A DNA stretch of 64,000 nucleotides, from NCBI RefSeq assembly GCF_920984665.1, contig NZ_CAKLBP010000003.1, positions 248,001 through 312,000 on the forward strand, written 5' to 3'. The notes under the pieces were generated by a model, which saw nothing but the letters and a program-made list of their open reading frames with translations, searched no databases and was not told where the DNA came from. This document shows, one piece after another, positions 1-9,891 of this stretch; the stretch's first letter is position 1; each line of letters starts with the position of its first letter. Source of the stretch: Pedobacter sp. Leaf170 (GTDB taxonomy: Bacteria > Bacteroidota > Bacteroidia > Sphingobacteriales > Sphingobacteriaceae). Made by a program: the position numbers and the translations under genes.

Positions 1-1890
1 TCTTGAGGCTGCTTCTACCGAATCGGCTAACATTAATACACCAGTTTCTTTACTAAAAGGAATTGGTCCTGGGTAACGGAAGATATTCTCATCAACAAAT
101 TTTTCAGGAGAATTTTTCAGAAATGATTGATAAAAATAATCAACTCTGGTATTGCCATGATGCGTTCTGATAAAATCGATGATAGCTTCTGGCATTTGAT
201 TTCTCCTTAAAATCTCTATCCCCTTATGCACATGCTGAATAATAATCTGAGCGCTTTGTTCATAGGGTAGTTTATCATGAGGACTAATTGCAGTATTTTG
301 ATTTTCTATAAAATATTGCGGGTTATCTACTTTGCCAATATCGTGATATAAAGCCCCTGCCCTTACCAAAACAGAATTACCACCAATTTTAAATATAGCA
401 GCTTCGGCAAGATTAGCCACCTGAAGCGAGTGCTGAAAAGTTCCTGGTGCTTTAAAAGCAAGCTCTCGAAGTAATTTATTATTGGTATTGGTTAATTCTA
501 TCAAAGCTACATCCGAAGTGATACCAAAAACACGCTCAAAAATGTAAATTAATGGATAAGCCAATAAAGAAAGTAATACACTGAATATAAATGGAACAAA
601 ATTAATCCATTCAATCTCATTAAATGTACCCTCCCGTAATAGCGCTATACCTACAAATGCAACAAAGTAGGCAGAAAGAATAAATAAAGCTGAAACCAAA
701 AACCGCTCCCTTTTTACAAAGTTTTTTATGCTAAATATTGCAACCATACCAGCTGTAACCTGATAAAAAACAAATTCGAAACTATTTGCAACAAAAAAGC
801 CTGCAATTAAAATAACGAGCATATGTAAATAAAGCGCTAGCCTGGTATCAAATAAAATCCGGATAATTATGGGTACAACGCAGAACGGTATGTAATACAA
901 ACTGGCGATATTCATTTTTAACGCCCAGGTAAGGGAGAGCAACATACCCGTTGTAACAATTAAAATAAGGGATAGCTGTCTGTTATCAGAAAAAATATCC
1001 TTCCTAAATAAAAAGAGGAACGACATTAATATTGCTAGCACAAAACTAACTAAAACAACCTGACCTAAATATACAAGCGTTCGGCTGCCAATCGTTTTGG
1101 TCTGAGCATCGTATGTAGCTTTGTACGACTCAAGTTTTTGATAAATTTCTTCGTCGATGATATCGCTTTTGGCTACAATAAGTTCGCCCTTTTGCACCAT
1201 TCCTTTAGTGGTAGAAACATTTTTAACAGTATTGTTTCTTATAATTTCAGTTAACCTTTCATTAAATATTAAATTTGGCGTAATGTGATCTTCCGCCAGG
1301 TTATCTATTAAATCTTTTATAACTTGATTCGTAACCTTAAAATTCTGCTTAAAATAAAGCAAAGCGCTTTCTGCTGTATAAACATCTTGTGTGTTTTGAA
1401 GTTTTGAAATATTATTCTCCAAAAGAGAAAAATCATAATTCTTTCCGGCAGTTTGGTGTTTTACATTTAAACCGATTATCCCCTTGGTGTAAAGAAAATC
1501 TAATAACTTATAAGAATTAGTTCTGTAAGTCAATTTCTCTTTATCATCTAGCCCGGTTGAACGCCATTTTATATCGAACTCATTTAAATAGGCTTCTAAA
1601 GCATCCTTTTTAATGTCGTTATCAAACTGATAAACTGGCAGAATATCTCTTAAAGCATCCTTTTTATCTGAATTAATTTGCGGATTGGTTTTAAGAATTG
1701 CGAAAGGAAAAGGAGATATCAAATCCTTATTCATCCAAACTTTTCCCTTTTCAAACTCATAACGAAAGCGTGGTTGCTTAGGTAAAAATAAGGTTATAAT
1801 GAAAACCGTAACCATCATCATTAAATATTTAAAGCTCGATGAATACTTACGGTACAGAATTTTATGTGAATTTTTCTTGATTTTAGCCAA
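1..1890 (-). CDS. 7TM-HD (PgpH/YqfF-like) phosphodiesterase, C-terminus cut by window edge
   Basis: The first 630 residues of a membrane-anchored HD-domain protein are visible; the C-terminus lies beyond base 1. Order: short basic N-terminus, one membrane helix at about residues 18-35, a long extracytoplasmic region to about 260, several hydrophobic helices to about 480, then a cytoplasmic HD domain with YHDIGK (His516-Asp517) and a later RTHHG. This is the architecture of the 7TM-HD family, whose characterised members hydrolyse cyclic di-AMP to pApA; the activity here is inferred. No ATG fits. The frame opens with TTG at 1888-1890, preceded at good spacing by AGGGAG, an unusually clear ribosome-binding site for this window. 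It is divergent from the SPFH gene. Confidence 0.85.
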   Translation of the reverse strand, partial: MAKIKKNSHKILYRKYSSSFKYLMMMVTVFIITLFLPKQPRFRYEFEKGKVWMNKDLISPFPFAILKTNPQINSDKKDALRDILPVYQFDNDIKKDALEAYLNEFDIKWRSTGLDDKEKLTYRTNSYKLLDFLYTKGIIGLNVKHQTAGKNYDFSLLENNISKLQNTQDVYTAESALLYFKQNFKVTNQVIKDLIDNLAEDHITPNLIFNERLTEIIRNNTVKNVSTTKGMVQKGELIVAKSDIIDEEIYQKLESYKATYDAQTKTIGSRTLVYLGQVVLVSFVLAILMSFLFLFRKDIFSDNRQLSLILIVTTGMLLSLTWALKMNIASLYYIPFCVVPIIIRILFDTRLALYLHMLVILIAGFFVANSFEFVFYQVTAGMVAIFSIKNFVKRERFLVSALFILSAYFVAFVGIALLREGTFNEIEWINFVPFIFSVLLSLLAYPLIYIFERVFGITSDVALIELTNTNNKLLRELAFKAPGTFQHSLQVANLAEAAIFKIGGNSVLVRAGALYHDIGKVDNPQYFIENQNTAISPHDKLPYEQSAQIIIQHVHKGIEILRRNQMPEAIIDFIRTHHGNTRVDYFYQSFLKNSPEKFVDENIFRYPGPIPFSKETGVLMLADSVEAASR

Positions 1891-2008
1891 AACGCTCCCT
1901 TTATGATGTTTTCAAAAATAACATTTTTATCTAATATACATTTTACTGATTTTGTTTGCAATTACCAATATTTATATTTTAATTTATGATATCAAATTAA
2001 TATCAATT

Positions 2009-2866
2009 ATGTATCAAGAAAAAATCATTAATCCACCATCGGGTTATTTAACATTCGCATTATTTTTAGCACTTTTAGGTGCCGCTGTCTTCTGTTTTGT
2101 AACCAAACATTTTATTTGGGGAGGCAGCGTTTTGTCTTTCAATTTTTTTCTGGTTTTACCTGGGTTAATAATTAACAACCCCAATGAATCGAAAGTATTA
2201 ACACTTTTTGGAAAATATGTTGGAACCGTTAAAACTGATGGTTTCTTTTGGGTTAATCCACTTACAAGCAAGCGTAAAGTTTCTTTAAGAGCAAACAACC
2301 TAAATGGGCAACAACTAAAAGTAAACGATAAATTAGGTAACCCAATTGAGATTGCCGCTGTTGTAGTTTGGAAAGTAAACGAAACGGCAAAGGCAATTTT
2401 TTCAGTTGAAAATTACATGCAATATGTTACCATACAAAGTGAAGCCGCAGTAAGGCATCTGGCCAATATTTTTCCTTATGACCATGCTGAGGGTGAGGAA
2501 GATAGCATTACTTTAAAAGATGGCGCTGAAAAAGTAAGTGAACTTTTAGAGAATGAGCTTAATGAGCGCTTATCAAGAGCAGGCATAGAAGTTTTAGAAG
2601 CTCGTATTTCTCACTTAGCTTATGCACCAGAAATTGCAAGTGCAATGTTACAACGTCAGCAAGCTACAGCAGTTATTTCTGCTAGAAAATTAATTGTAGA
2701 AGGCGCTGTAGGCATGGTAGAAATGGCTCTAGAGAAATTATCAGAAAAAGACATTGTAAACTTAGATGAAGAACGTAAAGCTGCAATGGTTAGCAATTTA
2801 CTCGTTGTACTTTGTGGAGATAGAAATGTACAGCCTGTTGTAAACACCGGCACGCTTTATAACTAA
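2009..2866 (+). CDS. SPFH/Band 7 (stomatin-prohibitin-like) membrane protein
   Basis: A 285-residue SPFH-domain protein. Two adjacent hydrophobic helices (about residues 12-30 and 34-52) are followed by the conserved [18 protein letters not shown] region and a long SPFH domain ending in an alpha-helical part rich in Ala, Glu and Arg, as in stomatin scaffolds. Such proteins oligomerise in membranes; no enzymatic role is expected. The start is taken at ATG 2009 ([10 protein letters not shown]), because the 19 codons available upstream are AT-rich and look untranslated. It begins a compact unit: a PH-like membrane protein follows after 6 bases and an Arc-type protein 4 bases after that. The unit probably works together; its purpose is unknown. 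Confidence 0.85.
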   Translation: MYQEKIINPPSGYLTFALFLALLGAAVFCFVTKHFIWGGSVLSFNFFLVLPGLIINNPNESKVLTLFGKYVGTVKTDGFFWVNPLTSKRKVSLRANNLNGQQLKVNDKLGNPIEIAAVVVWKVNETAKAIFSVENYMQYVTIQSEAAVRHLANIFPYDHAEGEEDSITLKDGAEKVSELLENELNERLSRAGIEVLEARISHLAYAPEIASAMLQRQQATAVISARKLIVEGAVGMVEMALEKLSEKDIVNLDEERKAAMVSNLLVVLCGDRNVQPVVNTGTLYN

Positions 2867-2872
2867 ACTACA

Positions 2873-3394
2873 ATGGAATTTATTGAAAAGCAGGAATTGA
2901 AAATTTGGTGGCTGTACTTGATTACAGGCTTAACCATATTTCCAACAGCTGCTATACTATTTTTTTATGAGGGTGGATCAAGCAATCAGGAATTGAAAGC
3001 GATGTATTTTGTTCCTGTTGCCCTGCTTCTACTTCCCTTTCTTATTATCTTCATCATCCAGAAAAACCAACTTACCTTAACAATTAATAGCAAAGGCTTT
3101 TCCTATCGGTATTTCCCTTTCCAGCAAAAACTTGTTACTCATTTATGGGATGATATAGAGGAAGCATATATAAGAAAATATGATGCATTTTCTGAATATG
3201 GCGGGTATGGTGTAAAAATGAGGCTTTGGTTTAAATTTAAGGATAAGGCATATTTAATGAACGATAAATCAAGAGGGCTACAATTCGTTTTAAAAAATGG
3301 CAGGAAATTATTGTTTAGCTCCAACAAAGTTGATGAATTAGAGTTATTTCTAATTAACCTTAAAACAAGGCATAATATTAAAGCAATAAGATAG
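2873..3394 (+). CDS. Two-helix membrane protein with a PH-like cytoplasmic domain
   Basis: A 173-residue protein of unknown function. Two transmembrane helices (about residues 12-31 and 44-63) form a hairpin. The remaining 110 residues alternate beta-strand-like stretches with a closing amphipathic helix (NKVDELELFLINL), a pattern typical of bacterial PH-like domains; the domain call is inference from this pattern. It sits 6 bases after the SPFH gene and 4 bases before the Arc-type gene, so cotranscription is likely. A membrane-associated partner of the SPFH scaffold is the simplest reading. Confidence 0.7.
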   Translation: MEFIEKQELKIWWLYLITGLTIFPTAAILFFYEGGSSNQELKAMYFVPVALLLLPFLIIFIIQKNQLTLTINSKGFSYRYFPFQQKLVTHLWDDIEEAYIRKYDAFSEYGGYGVKMRLWFKFKDKAYLMNDKSRGLQFVLKNGRKLLFSSNKVDELELFLINLKTRHNIKAIR

Positions 3395-3398
3395 CGAA

Positions 3399-3566
3399 AT
3401 GATAGAAAAAGATAAAAAAGCTTTTGTTTTGAGAATTAACCCGGCTTTGTTGAAAGATATTGAAGCATGGGCAAGTGAAGAGTTTAGAAGCACAAATGGC
3501 CAAATAGAATTTTTACTAACGCAAGCCTTAAAATCAAGAAAAAAAGGAAAAAGTAAAGAGGAGTAA
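3399..3566 (+). CDS. Small Arc-type ribbon-helix-helix protein
   Basis: A 55-residue protein. Its N-terminus (KKAFVLRINPALLKDIEAWA) matches the Arc/MetJ-like ribbon-helix-helix plan: a short beta-strand with alternating hydrophobic residues, then helix A. Next come SEEFRSTNGQIEFLLTQAL (turn and helix B) and a lysine-rich tail. RHH proteins dimerise and bind DNA through the strand. The start ATG lies 4 bases after the stop of the PH-like gene. It probably regulates its own SPFH operon, but no palindromic operator was recognised upstream of the operon. Its pairing with SPFH genes is, as far as I recall, common in Bacteroidota. Confidence 0.75.
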   Translation: MIEKDKKAFVLRINPALLKDIEAWASEEFRSTNGQIEFLLTQALKSRKKGKSKEE

Positions 3567-3745
3567 TTATGTGATTATGTTTAGTATTTGATTCATCATC
3601 GTATACCATTAATTCCTTCAAAAAATACAGGGTTAAAATTCACGGGTCTATTCTAACGCAATTGAAAATACAATATATCGTTTATCTAATATTAAAAAAT
3701 ATATAACTTAGCGGCCTAACCAAAAATTCATAAAAAATAGTTTAC

Positions 3746-4921
3746 ATGAGAGAAGTTGTAATTGTTTCGGCAGTAAGAACCCCGATTGGAAGTTTCGGTG
3801 GCACATTAGCTCAATTTTCGGCACCGCAACTTGGCGGTTTTGCAATTAAAGCAGCCATCGAAAGAGCCGGATTAGAGTTGTCGCAAATCCAGGAGGTTTA
3901 CATGGGAAACGTGCTTTCTGCAAATCTTGGACAGGCACCAGCAACCCAGGCGGCAAAATTAGCCGGTTTACCAGATTTACCTGCTACAACTATAAATAAG
4001 GTTTGTGCATCCGGTACAAAAGCTATAATGTTAGCAGCCCAAAGCATTGCCAATGGCGATAACGATATTATTGTTGCCGGCGGTATGGAAAGCATGAGCA
4101 ATGTTCCGTACTATTTAGATAAGGCTAGAAATGGCTACAGATTGGGGCACGGACAAATTACTGACGGCTTGGTTAAAGATGGGCTTTGGGATGTTTACAA
4201 CGACTATCACATGGGCTCTGCAGCCGAATTATGTGCCACAGATTGTAACATCAGCAGACAAGATCAGGATAATTTTGCAATAGAATCATACAATAGAGCG
4301 CAAGCAGCACAAACTGCCGGCAAGTTTAAAGGAGAGATTGTAAGCATTGAAGTAAAAGATAGAAAAGGTGAAGTAACATTTGTTGATACTGATGATGAAC
4401 CCACAGCTGTAAAATTTGATAAAATCCCAGCTTTAAAACCAGTTTTCAAAAAAGACGGAACAGTTACTGCTGCAAATGCATCTACATTAAATGATGGCGC
4501 AGCTGCCCTAATATTAATGAGTGCTGATAAAGCAAAAGAATTAAATATTAAGCCATTGGCAAAAATAATTAGTTATGCCGATGCGCAACAGGCATCAGAA
4601 TGGTTTACTACCGCACCATCAAAAGCAATCCCTTTGGCATTGAAAAAAGCAAATCTTGAGGTTAAGGATGTAGATGTTTTTGAAATCAATGAAGCTTTCT
4701 CTGTTGTTTCGATTGCAAATAATCAGATTTTAAATCTCGATGAACATAAAGTGAATATTAACGGTGGTGCAGTTTCTTTAGGTCACCCACTAGGCGCATC
4801 GGGTGCACGTATTGTGGTTACATTATTATCTGTATTGGCACAAACGAATGGCAAAATCGGCGTAGCTGGTATTTGCAATGGTGGCGGCGGGGCAAGTGCA
4901 TTAGTTTTAGAGAAATTATAA
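3746..4921 (+). CDS. Acetyl-CoA C-acetyltransferase (thiolase)
   Basis: A 391-residue thiolase of normal length. It carries the acyl-acceptor cysteine in NKVCASG (Cys87), the NEAF motif, GHPLGASGAR with the catalytic His, and the C-terminal GICNGGGGAS loop with the second catalytic Cys. It condenses two acetyl-CoA to acetoacetyl-CoA, or runs in reverse in beta-oxidation or ketone-body use. The CoA-transferase pair at 30.7-32.1 kb could supply or consume acetoacetyl-CoA in the same route, though the loci are unlinked. The start is an ATG giving the canonical MREVVIVSAVRTPIG. About 180 bases upstream hold no gene and no clear promoter. Confidence 0.95.
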   Translation: MREVVIVSAVRTPIGSFGGTLAQFSAPQLGGFAIKAAIERAGLELSQIQEVYMGNVLSANLGQAPATQAAKLAGLPDLPATTINKVCASGTKAIMLAAQSIANGDNDIIVAGGMESMSNVPYYLDKARNGYRLGHGQITDGLVKDGLWDVYNDYHMGSAAELCATDCNISRQDQDNFAIESYNRAQAAQTAGKFKGEIVSIEVKDRKGEVTFVDTDDEPTAVKFDKIPALKPVFKKDGTVTAANASTLNDGAAALILMSADKAKELNIKPLAKIISYADAQQASEWFTTAPSKAIPLALKKANLEVKDVDVFEINEAFSVVSIANNQILNLDEHKVNINGGAVSLGHPLGASGARIVVTLLSVLAQTNGKIGVAGICNGGGGASALVLEKL

Positions 4922-4930
4922 ATTGAGTAA

Positions 4931-5824
4931 ATGAAAAACATCAAGCATTATTTAATCATTTTACTTTGCCTGCAAACCTTTGTTGTAGCTGCTCAGCAAA
5001 ATTTCGATAAACTTGATGTTTTTCAAGATAGCCTTATCAATATTACAAAGGCAATTTACAGCACGCCGAATGATGAGGTTAAAACTGCTTCAAATGGAAA
5101 ATTTATAAAAACTTTAGTCGAAGCTTTAAAGCAAACTAATTCTTATAATTATAATTTCGATTCATTAAAAAATGTTTCTGTAGTAAAATCAAGTGATCAG
5201 GTATTTAGAATTATTTCCTGGTATCTTCCTTTCGAAAATGGAACCTACAGATATTTCGGAACTATACAAATGAATAATAGAGGCGGTTTAAAATTATATC
5301 CTTTGATAGACCAAACAGAGAATATTAGCGATGCAAATATGATTACCAATAACCAAAAATGGTATGGTGCCCGTTATTATGAAGTTATTCCAATAATATC
5401 CTCTGGTAAACAACCATATTATGTTTTATTAGGTTGGAAAGGAAATACTGCTGAATCAACTAAAAAAGTAATCGAAATATTATCATTTGATAGAGACAAT
5501 GTGAATTTTGGAATGCCTGTTTTTGACGGCAAAGAGTTAAAAGGTAAAAACCGTGTTATTTTTGAATATAATAAGCAGAATGCAATGGTTTTAAAAACAG
5601 ATAAAAAAGCCGGCTTAATTGTTTTCGATCACCTCGCTCCTTTCGATCCTGAAATGGTTGGCAAATTTCAATTTTATGGTTCTGATGGTAATACCGATGC
5701 ATTTAAGGTTATTGGTGGCCGACTTAAGCTTCAAGAAAATGTTGTTATTAATAATGACGCCAATGCAAATGATGCATTATATGCCGATCCGGCTAAAAAT
5801 ATAAAGCCCATCAGAAAATTTTAA
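4931..5824 (+). CDS. Secreted protein of unknown function
   Basis: A 297-residue protein with an N-terminal signal peptide (hydrophobic core LIILLCLQTFVVAAQQ, probable cleavage after Ala-Ala or before QQN). The mature part is mostly beta-strand-like, rich in Asn, Lys, Tyr and Phe, with no cysteine in the exported part, and I recognise no family. It starts 9 bases after the thiolase stop, so it may share that transcript, but a functional link is not evident. Export to the periplasm or outer membrane is the only supported statement. Confidence 0.65.
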   Translation: MKNIKHYLIILLCLQTFVVAAQQNFDKLDVFQDSLINITKAIYSTPNDEVKTASNGKFIKTLVEALKQTNSYNYNFDSLKNVSVVKSSDQVFRIISWYLPFENGTYRYFGTIQMNNRGGLKLYPLIDQTENISDANMITNNQKWYGARYYEVIPIISSGKQPYYVLLGWKGNTAESTKKVIEILSFDRDNVNFGMPVFDGKELKGKNRVIFEYNKQNAMVLKTDKKAGLIVFDHLAPFDPEMVGKFQFYGSDGNTDAFKVIGGRLKLQENVVINNDANANDALYADPAKNIKPIRKF

Positions 5825-5971
5825 TGCATTATCTTTCCCTAACGTATTCATTACTTTACACATAAGTTAAAAATTTGTTAGAATCACCTCTGCTCGCTAT
5901 ATTGCGCTTTGTAAAACTAACTTTAGAACACACAAATTCTGAATTCATAAACTAAAACGAACAAATGTTTT

Positions 5972-7531
5972 ATGCAAACATCCATTGAAACCAAAGACGA
6001 TTTCTTTAGCAATAAGGTATTAGGTCATCCGGCCGGACTTTTTGTGCTTTTTTTTACGGAAATGTGGGAAAGATTTTCGTACTACGGTATGCGTGCCCTA
6101 CTTGTTTTATTTCTAACATCAACCATCGCTGCAGGTGGTTGGGAATGGTCAAAAGCAGATGCCCTCTCTTTATATGGCACTTACACAATGGGCGTTTATC
6201 TTACGCCTGTTTTAGGTGGTTTAATTGCCGATAGATTATTAGGTTATCGTTGGGCAGTAATTTTAGGCGCTTTAATTATGACTATCGGCCACGCCAGTAT
6301 GGCCATAGAAACACCAATCTTTTTATATATTGGTTTAGGCTGTTTAATGATTGGAAATGGTTTATTTAAACCAAATATGACTTCAATAGTTTCTAAAATT
6401 TATAAAGATCATCCAGAAAAGAAAGATGGCGCTTACTCGATATTTTATATGGGTGTTAATGCCGGAGCCTTTTTAGGCATTATGATTTGCGGCTATATTG
6501 GTGAAAAAATTTCGTGGAGCTGGGGTTTTGGTTTAGCCGGAATATTTATGTTTTTGGGAATGTTACAATTTTATTTCACCAAAAATATTTTCGGTAGCAT
6601 TGGTTTATTACCAAAAGAAGAAAAGAGATTACAACAAGCACAAAGTGATGCTAAATCCGAAATCGTAGAAGAAAAAGTTCCAGCAAACATTACAAGAGAT
6701 AGACTAATAGTTGTATTTATTTTCTCAATTTTTACGGTTTTCTTTTGGGCAGCATTTGAACAAGCCGGTGGTAGTATGACCATCTTTGCAAAAGAAAATA
6801 CAACCCGTATTTTAACAGGAAGTGCGGGCTTAACTTTTAAAATAGTTGATGCCCTTTTAACGATTGTACCACTGGGAATTATATCATACGTGTTGGTAAA
6901 ACTATTCTCTCAAACCATATCTAAATACAAACTTGGTAATTTAATTTTAGCATCAAGTTTCATCATTATTTGGGCTATAGTATTATGGAAAGTAGAACGC
7001 GAATTTTCTGCACAAACTACAGAAATAGCAGCTTCATGGTTTAACATACTTAACTCATTATTTATTATTTGCTTTGCGCCCGTTTTCTCTAAATGGTGGG
7101 AAAGTAAATACAACCTTCCAGGCTCATTAAAGTTTGGCTTAGGCTTAACTTTACTTGGTATTGGTTTTGGCTTTTTGGCTTATGGCTCAACAGCAATCAC
7201 CTCTCCAGAAATTAAAGTAAGCATGGCATGGCTTGTATTTGCCTATTTATTCCACACGCTTGGCGAGCTTTGTATTTCTCCGGTAGGTTTATCTTATGTA
7301 AGCAAGCTTGTACCTGCAAAATGGATTGGTTTTATGTTTGGCGTTTACTATCTGTTTTTAGCAATGGGTAATAAATTGGCAGGTGTATCAGGAAGTATGA
7401 TTGAAGAAATTACCCAAAAATATAGCTTAACAACGTTCTTTTTAATCTTTACCATTGTCCCAATTTCTGCAGGAATACTAATTGCAGCCCTACATCCTGT
7501 TGTTAAAAAATTAATGCATGGCGTAAAATAA
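5972..7531 (+). CDS. POT/PTR2-family proton-coupled peptide transporter (first of a tandem pair)
   Basis: A 519-residue integral membrane protein with about 12-14 hydrophobic helices. The POT signature ExxERFxYYG is present as EMWERFSYYG near residue 31 in helix 1, with GGLIADRLLG and GNGLFKPNMTS in the following helices. Family members import di- and tripeptides with protons across the inner membrane. The second POT gene starts one base after this stop, so the two are surely cotranscribed. A 147-base gap upstream presumably holds the promoter, but I found no perfect TAnnTTTG box. The two proteins are similar only at motif level, so the duplication is old. Confidence 0.92.
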   Translation: MQTSIETKDDFFSNKVLGHPAGLFVLFFTEMWERFSYYGMRALLVLFLTSTIAAGGWEWSKADALSLYGTYTMGVYLTPVLGGLIADRLLGYRWAVILGALIMTIGHASMAIETPIFLYIGLGCLMIGNGLFKPNMTSIVSKIYKDHPEKKDGAYSIFYMGVNAGAFLGIMICGYIGEKISWSWGFGLAGIFMFLGMLQFYFTKNIFGSIGLLPKEEKRLQQAQSDAKSEIVEEKVPANITRDRLIVVFIFSIFTVFFWAAFEQAGGSMTIFAKENTTRILTGSAGLTFKIVDALLTIVPLGIISYVLVKLFSQTISKYKLGNLILASSFIIIWAIVLWKVEREFSAQTTEIAASWFNILNSLFIICFAPVFSKWWESKYNLPGSLKFGLGLTLLGIGFGFLAYGSTAITSPEIKVSMAWLVFAYLFHTLGELCISPVGLSYVSKLVPAKWIGFMFGVYYLFLAMGNKLAGVSGSMIEEITQKYSLTTFFLIFTIVPISAGILIAALHPVVKKLMHGVK

Positions 7532-7532
7532 A

Positions 7533-9035
7533 ATGGAAATAGCTACAGAAAAAACGCCTTCTATAGAAACATTAGAAGCAATACAAAATTTTGACGGTAA
7601 ATATCCAAAACAACTTTGGCATTTATCATTAGTAGAAATGTGGGAACGCTTCTGTTTTTATGGTATGCGTGGTGTTTTAGCTTTCTTTATGGTTGACCAA
7701 TTAGGCTTAACTGATCAGAAATCTAATTTACAATACGGAGCAATACAAGCTTTTGTTTATGCCTTCACTTTTATTGGCGGCATTTTTGCCGATAAAATTT
7801 TGGGCTTTCGGAAATCTCTTTTTTGGGGTGGTTCTTTAATGATTATTGGAAACCTGGTGTTAGCTTTCTCTCCACAAGATTTATTTTACGTTGGAATAAC
7901 CCTATCAATTATCGGCACTGGATTTTTCAAGCCAAATATTTCATCTATGGTTGGCGAACTTTACCATGAAAAAGATAATAGAAGAGATGCCGGATATGGG
8001 TTGTTTTACGCCGGCATAAATGTTGGTGGCTTATTGGGTGGCGCAATGTGTATCTATTTAGGCAAGTATGTATCGTGGCATTTGTGTTTTCTTTCTGCAG
8101 CATTGGTAATGATGATAGGCTTAGGTACATTTATTTTTACAAAAAAATATTTAGGCCCAATTGGCAATTCACCACTTTTACACCTCGAAAAAACCAAGCA
8201 AAAAACGTATGAAATAGCCACTTATGCCGGCTCTTTGTTATGCATTCCATTAATTTTTATAATGGTTAGAAACACGGCATACACGGATTACTTCATGTAC
8301 ACGATTGGCATTGTTGCCTTAATTTATTTCTTTTACGAAATGTTTGCCATAAAGGAAATTAAATCCAGGTACAAGCTTTTAGCAGCATTTATATTTATAC
8401 TTTGCTATTTCATTTTTATGGCGATTTCTGAGCAAAGCGGCGGTTCTCTTTCCTTATTTGCTAAAGATAATCTTAACCATAATTTTCTGTTTTTCTCAAT
8501 AGATCCTAATGTTGTAAATAACAGCGTAAACTCATTTTTTGTTATCGTTTTTAGTCCTTTGGTTGGTTTACTATGGATTGGTATGCACAAGCGCAAAATC
8601 GAGCCAAATACAGTTATTAAATTTGGCTTAGGCTTTATTTTCTTAGCGTTGAGTTTTTATGTTTTTTATGCAACAAGATTCTTTGCGAATGAGCAAGGCA
8701 TAAGTTCTTTGAATATTTTTACACTCGGTTATTTATTATTAACGCTGGGTGAGCTTTGTATTGGTCCTATCGGGATGTCAATCATAACCAAATTATCACC
8801 TAAAAGGATGTTTGGAATGATGATGGGGATGTGGTTTTTGTTTAGCGCATTCGGACAATTAGCCGCAGGTAAATTGGGTGCAGAAATGTCGAGCATAGAA
8901 AATGCTTCATTAATGACTAAACTAACCTCTTATACCGAAGGTTATAAATCCCTGGCGTTATATTCTTTAATTGCCGGAATATTCTTAATCGCATTTTCAC
9001 AACTGATAAAAAAATTAATGCAGGAAGTTAGATAA
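7533..9035 (+). CDS. POT/PTR2-family peptide transporter (second of the pair)
   Basis: A 500-residue membrane protein with the POT signature EMWERFCFYG near residue 37, GGIFADKILGFRKS and GTGFFKPNISS. It begins one base after the first transporter. The helix-1 signature has Cys-Phe where the first has Ser-Tyr, and the central loop is shorter, so substrate preference may differ; that is inference. A strong intrinsic terminator follows at 9059-9088. Two adjacent oligopeptide importers suggest use of proteins as a nutrient, as expected for a soil Bacteroidota. Confidence 0.92.
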   Translation: MEIATEKTPSIETLEAIQNFDGKYPKQLWHLSLVEMWERFCFYGMRGVLAFFMVDQLGLTDQKSNLQYGAIQAFVYAFTFIGGIFADKILGFRKSLFWGGSLMIIGNLVLAFSPQDLFYVGITLSIIGTGFFKPNISSMVGELYHEKDNRRDAGYGLFYAGINVGGLLGGAMCIYLGKYVSWHLCFLSAALVMMIGLGTFIFTKKYLGPIGNSPLLHLEKTKQKTYEIATYAGSLLCIPLIFIMVRNTAYTDYFMYTIGIVALIYFFYEMFAIKEIKSRYKLLAAFIFILCYFIFMAISEQSGGSLSLFAKDNLNHNFLFFSIDPNVVNNSVNSFFVIVFSPLVGLLWIGMHKRKIEPNTVIKFGLGFIFLALSFYVFYATRFFANEQGISSLNIFTLGYLLLTLGELCIGPIGMSIITKLSPKRMFGMMMGMWFLFSAFGQLAAGKLGAEMSSIENASLMTKLTSYTEGYKSLALYSLIAGIFLIAFSQLIKKLMQEVR

Positions 9036-9058
9036 AATGCATTTTTAACTTATTTTAA

Positions 9059-9088
9059 CCCGTATCAACAAGCTTGATACGGGTTTTT
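9059..9088 (+). terminator. Intrinsic terminator of the peptide-transporter pair
   Basis: A perfect 10-bp stem, CCCGTATCAA pairing with TTGATACGGG, with a 5-base loop, followed by TTTTT. It lies 23 bases after the second transporter. Confidence 0.9.
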
Positions 9089-9162
9089 ATCATTAAAATA
9101 TTTACTTTCGCTGCTTGAAAGTTTAAGTGCAAACTTCGAGGTTTACCATAAATAAAATATAC

Positions 9163-9891
9163 GTGTCAGACAGTTTAGTTATCATACCAACTTATAACGA
9201 AAAGGAAAATATTGAAAAAATTATCCGGAAGGTTTTTTCATTAACTCATCCTTTTCATATACTAATTGTTGATGACGGTTCTCCGGATGGCACTGCTGCT
9301 ATTGTAAAATCTTTACAAAATGAGTTTCAAGGGCGTTTGCATATAGAAGAACGCTCGGGCAAATTAGGCCTGGGTACCGCCTATATATATGGCTTTAATT
9401 GGGCTTTACAAAAAGATTACAGCTATATTTTTGAGATGGATGCAGACTTTTCTCACAACCCGGATGATTTAATACGCTTAAGAGAAGCCTGTGTTAATGA
9501 TGCCGATGTTGCGGTTGGTTCAAGATATGTTAAGGGTGTAAATGTGGTAAATTGGCCAATGGGCAGGGTATTGATGTCTTACTTTGCCTCAATGTATGTT
9601 AGGTTAATAACTAGAATTAATATCCAAGATGCTACTGCGGGTTTTAAATGTTACCGCAGAATTGTTCTTGAAACTATTCCGTTAGATAAAATAAAATTTG
9701 TTGGTTATGCCTTTCAAATTGAGATGAAGTTTACGGCCATTAAATATGGATTTAATGTTGTAGAAGTTCCGATTATATTTACAGATAGAACAGAAGGAAC
9801 TTCTAAAATGAGCACCAGAATATTTAGGGAGGCTTTTATTGGGGTGATACAAATGAAAGTTTGGAGTTGGTTCAGAAATTACAAGCGATAA
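9163..9891 (+). CDS. Polyprenol monophosphomannose synthase (GT2, Dpm1-like)
   Basis: A family 2 glycosyltransferase of 242 residues. The GT-A core shows SLVIIPTYNEKENI at the N-terminus, VDDGSPDGT, and the metal-binding DADFSHNP. TAGFKCYRR and FQIEMKF follow, all typical of Dpm1-type enzymes that move mannose from GDP-mannose to a lipid phosphate at the cytoplasmic face. The frame is open from GTG 9127, but I choose GTG 9163, which gives the family N-terminus (V/M)SDSLVIIPTYNE. There is no C-terminal membrane segment. The stop is directly abutted by the convergent DUF1905 gene. Confidence 0.88.
   Translation: MSDSLVIIPTYNEKENIEKIIRKVFSLTHPFHILIVDDGSPDGTAAIVKSLQNEFQGRLHIEERSGKLGLGTAYIYGFNWALQKDYSYIFEMDADFSHNPDDLIRLREACVNDADVAVGSRYVKGVNVVNWPMGRVLMSYFASMYVRLITRINIQDATAGFKCYRRIVLETIPLDKIKFVGYAFQIEMKFTAIKYGFNVVEVPIIFTDRTEGTSKMSTRIFREAFIGVIQMKVWSWFRNYKR

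Noticed and set aside
9127..9162. Upstream GTG start for the mannosyltransferase
   Set aside because: It adds 12 residues not expected in the family; GTG 9163 gives the canonical N-terminus.
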